This document shows positions 5,461 through 7,047 of a DNA stretch of 7,047 bases, piece after piece. Position 1 is the stretch's first letter. Each line of letters starts with the position of its first letter. This stretch comes from Streptosporangiaceae bacterium (GTDB taxonomy: Bacteria > Actinomycetota > Actinomycetes > Streptosporangiales > Streptosporangiaceae): positions 1 to 7,047 of the forward strand of contig JASHTQ010000614.1 in assembly GCA_030040475.1 (NCBI GenBank). The letters run 5' to 3'. Both the position numbers and the translations under genes were made by a program. The notes under the pieces were generated by a model that made no database searches, had not been told where the DNA came from, and was given only the letters and a program-made list of their open reading frames with translations.

Positions 5461-6396
5461 ATGCGGCCGCGGGAACCGCGTCCTGCCGGTTCAGCCCTTC
5501 GGGCCGGAGCGGAATGCCTGCCCGACCTGGTGCTCATCGGCCACGTCGGGTTCGCCACGGACCTGACGGCGAGGGGCACCATTACCTACACGGGCGGATC
5601 CGGCTTCGCGGCGGCTTACGCTGCGGGTGCACTACTGGACGGCGTCGGGTTGGTCGCGCAGGTCGGCGAGGACTTCGATCTGGGCAACCTGCGGGCTCTT
5701 TCCGTCGATATGGCGGGGGTGGCTGTCCTGCCGGGCCGGTCGGCCACGTTCTTTATAGATCAGTCCGGCGGCGAAGACCTGGCGTTCAGTTCTGAACTCG
5801 GGGTCGCGGCGGAGCCGAGTTTCGACTTGTTCCCGGCGTCCTATCTGCAAGCGAGACACGTGCACCTGGGATCCGCGCCGCCGCGGCAGCAACTGGCGTG
5901 GCTGGCATTTCTCCGCGACAAGGGATGCCGCGCCCAGGTCTCAGTCGATATGTTCGAGCCCTTCGTGAAGACGGAGCCGGACGCCTGCCGCTTCGCCTGC
6001 GAGCTCGCGGACATCATTTTCCTCAATGCCGCGGAATACCAGGGTCTTTACGATGGCGGGTCGCATCCGCCGGTACCGATGATCCGCAAGCACGGCCCTG
6101 GCGGCGCGGAGTTCCTCGTGGGTGCCGTGCGGCACCGTGTTCCCGCCCTTGAGGTCGACGAAGTCGATCCGATCGGAGCCGGGGAGATACTCGCCGGATC
6201 ATTCCTGGCCTTGCGCGCCTGGGGGCTGGCAGAGGACCGGGCGCTGAGCTATGCGGTTGCGGTCGCCACCCGGTCGGTGACAGAACTCGGGGTGGCTGGT
6301 CCGGACCTGGCCGGTGAGCTTCGGCGAATTAGGGACGAATTGAGGTCCGATTCTGAAGCGAGAGCCGCGGGACAGGTCTCCGGCTTGGCCGGTTAG
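5461..6396 (+). CDS. PfkB/ribokinase-family kinase with altered catalytic residue
   Basis: A 311-aa protein of the PfkB family, whose members phosphorylate sugars or nucleosides such as ribose, adenosine or inosine. The N-terminal signature is visible as TGGSGFAAAYAAGALLDG (about 44-61) followed by VAQVGEDFD (65-73). NAAEY (189-193) and IRKHGPGGAEF (about 208-218) match the middle of the fold. The C-terminal ATP/anion-hole signature reads DPIGAGE (236-242) where DTTGAGD is usual. Gly-Ala-Gly is kept, but the catalytic base Asp is Glu 242 (codon 6184-6186), so activity may be weak or altered. The first 22 residues are not typical and the ribosome site is poor (GGACGG before the ATG), so a later start is possible. 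It lies 16 nt after the radical SAM gene. Nucleoside supply to that enzyme is one possible role (inference). Its stop overlaps the opposing permease stop by 4 bp. Confidence 0.88.
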   Translation: MRPREPRPAGSALRAGAECLPDLVLIGHVGFATDLTARGTITYTGGSGFAAAYAAGALLDGVGLVAQVGEDFDLGNLRALSVDMAGVAVLPGRSATFFIDQSGGEDLAFSSELGVAAEPSFDLFPASYLQARHVHLGSAPPRQQLAWLAFLRDKGCRAQVSVDMFEPFVKTEPDACRFACELADIIFLNAAEYQGLYDGGSHPPVPMIRKHGPGGAEFLVGAVRHRVPALEVDEVDPIGAGEILAGSFLALRAWGLAEDRALSYAVAVATRSVTELGVAGPDLAGELRRIRDELRSDSEARAAGQVSGLAG

Positions 6397-7047
6397 TCAC
6401 CGGGCTCGACGGATATCGGGATGCCGGTCAGGCCGGCCCTGCGGTTGCGTTCGCCCAGCAGCCAGAAGACCAGGCCAAGGGCGATCATCGCGGCCATCGA
6501 GCCGAGGGTTACCCATTCGAAGAACGGGCGGGACACGCTATAGGACGACTCGATGGAGTAGGACTGGCCGAACAGGTTGTTGATCGCGCCCGGCCACAGG
6601 AGGGTGACGGCGGTGACCACGACGAACAGTTCGGTGATGATCACTACCGCCCAGGCGCCCGCGGCGCCGCCGGGGACGCGGTAGGGGCGCTGCGCGTTCG
6701 GGTACTTGCCGCGCAGGATGAGCAGGGCGGGGAAGATGAAGACGTAGTCGACCGCGGTGGACGAGATCGTCAGCGCCAGCATGATGGAGAAGAAGCTGGC
6801 CAGCTTGCCGCTGGTCGCGACGAACACGATCACGCACATCGCCGAGGCGACCACGCCGGAGCTGAGGTTGACCGCGATCGGCGTGGAGGGTGAGCCTGCC
6901 CATCCAGGCCGGCGCCGCGCCGTCCAGGGCCGCGATGGCCTGGGTGCGGTCCGCGCCCTCAAGCCACACCGCGCCGCTGCTGATCAGCGTGATGATCACC
7001 AGCGCGGCGAAGGCGTAGTCGAGCGGGTGAGAGTGGAACGTGGCGGA
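6393..7047 (-). pseudogene. APC-family amino acid permease, C-terminal part, frameshifted and cut by window edge
   Basis: C-terminal portion of an amino acid-polyamine-organocation transporter, an inner-membrane permease. Reading leftward from 7047, one frame gives a helix (LDYAFAALVIITLISSGAV) then GADRTQAIAALDGAAPAWMGR, the family's SDR...DGAxP loop. The natural continuation, STPIAVNLSSGVVASAMCVIVFV, is in another frame. The switch falls within the 7 bases 6888-6894. The downstream part has about four membrane segments, including SIMLALTISSTAVDYVFIFPALLIL and the typical KYPNAQRPYRVPGG loop, and ends at TAA (6395-6393). Because both parts are well conserved, the break is either a recent inactivating frameshift or a sequencing error. 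The N-terminal half lies beyond the window. The substrate cannot be told from this fragment. Confidence 0.8.

Noticed and set aside
4512..5582. Minus-strand open frame of 356 codons across the radical SAM gene
   Set aside because: It is longer than the radical SAM gene, but the plus strand carries clear radical SAM motifs; long antisense frames are common in GC-rich coding DNA.
1..7047. CRISPR array, tRNA or rRNA gene, insertion sequence
   Set aside because: No regularly spaced direct repeats of suitable length, no RNA gene signatures, and no transposase or terminal repeats seen on reading both strands.

Overview
The window is GC-rich DNA, and the two leftmost genes have almost only G or C at third codon positions. 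With GTG/TTG starts and actinobacterial-looking protein families, this points to a filamentous high-GC actinomycete (Streptomyces/Streptosporangiales/Frankia-like). This placement is an inference; no rRNA or tRNA gene is present to confirm it.

Layout: (1) 45-1264, plus strand: a two-gene unit with an SDR oxidoreductase whose catalytic Tyr position holds Thr, then a VOC/glyoxalase-fold protein. (2) 1265-1434: a convergent gap with a perfect 14-bp inverted repeat. (3) 1435-2094, minus strand: a small stand-alone class III nucleotide-cyclase-like protein. (4) 2095-2468: a divergent control region with five GACAA/TTGTC boxes spaced about 30 bp apart. (5) 2469-4280, plus strand: a 603-aa protein with an actinobacterial N-terminal helical region, an XRE-type helix-turn-helix and a C-terminal alpha/alpha-toroid (prenyltransferase/terpene-cyclase-like) region. 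(6) 4281-4544: a leader region with a 15-bp stem and a second perfect 10-bp pairing that interlocks with it as a possible pseudoknot reaching the next start codon. (7) 4545-6396, plus strand: a radical SAM enzyme, part of which resembles viperin, then a PfkB/ribokinase-family kinase whose catalytic Asp is Glu. (8) 6393-7047, minus strand: the C-terminal part of an APC-family amino acid permease, frameshifted and cut by the window edge; its stop overlaps the kinase stop.

The most interesting block is 1435-6396. A nucleotide-cyclase-like protein diverges from a DNA-binding toroid protein, which is followed by a radical SAM enzyme and a sugar/nucleoside-type kinase behind a structured leader. 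Codon use here is more relaxed than in the SDR/VOC pair, which fits an accessory module. A working hypothesis is a regulated small-molecule or nucleotide-modification system, possibly viperin-like. The sequence shows the parts; it does not prove they work together.
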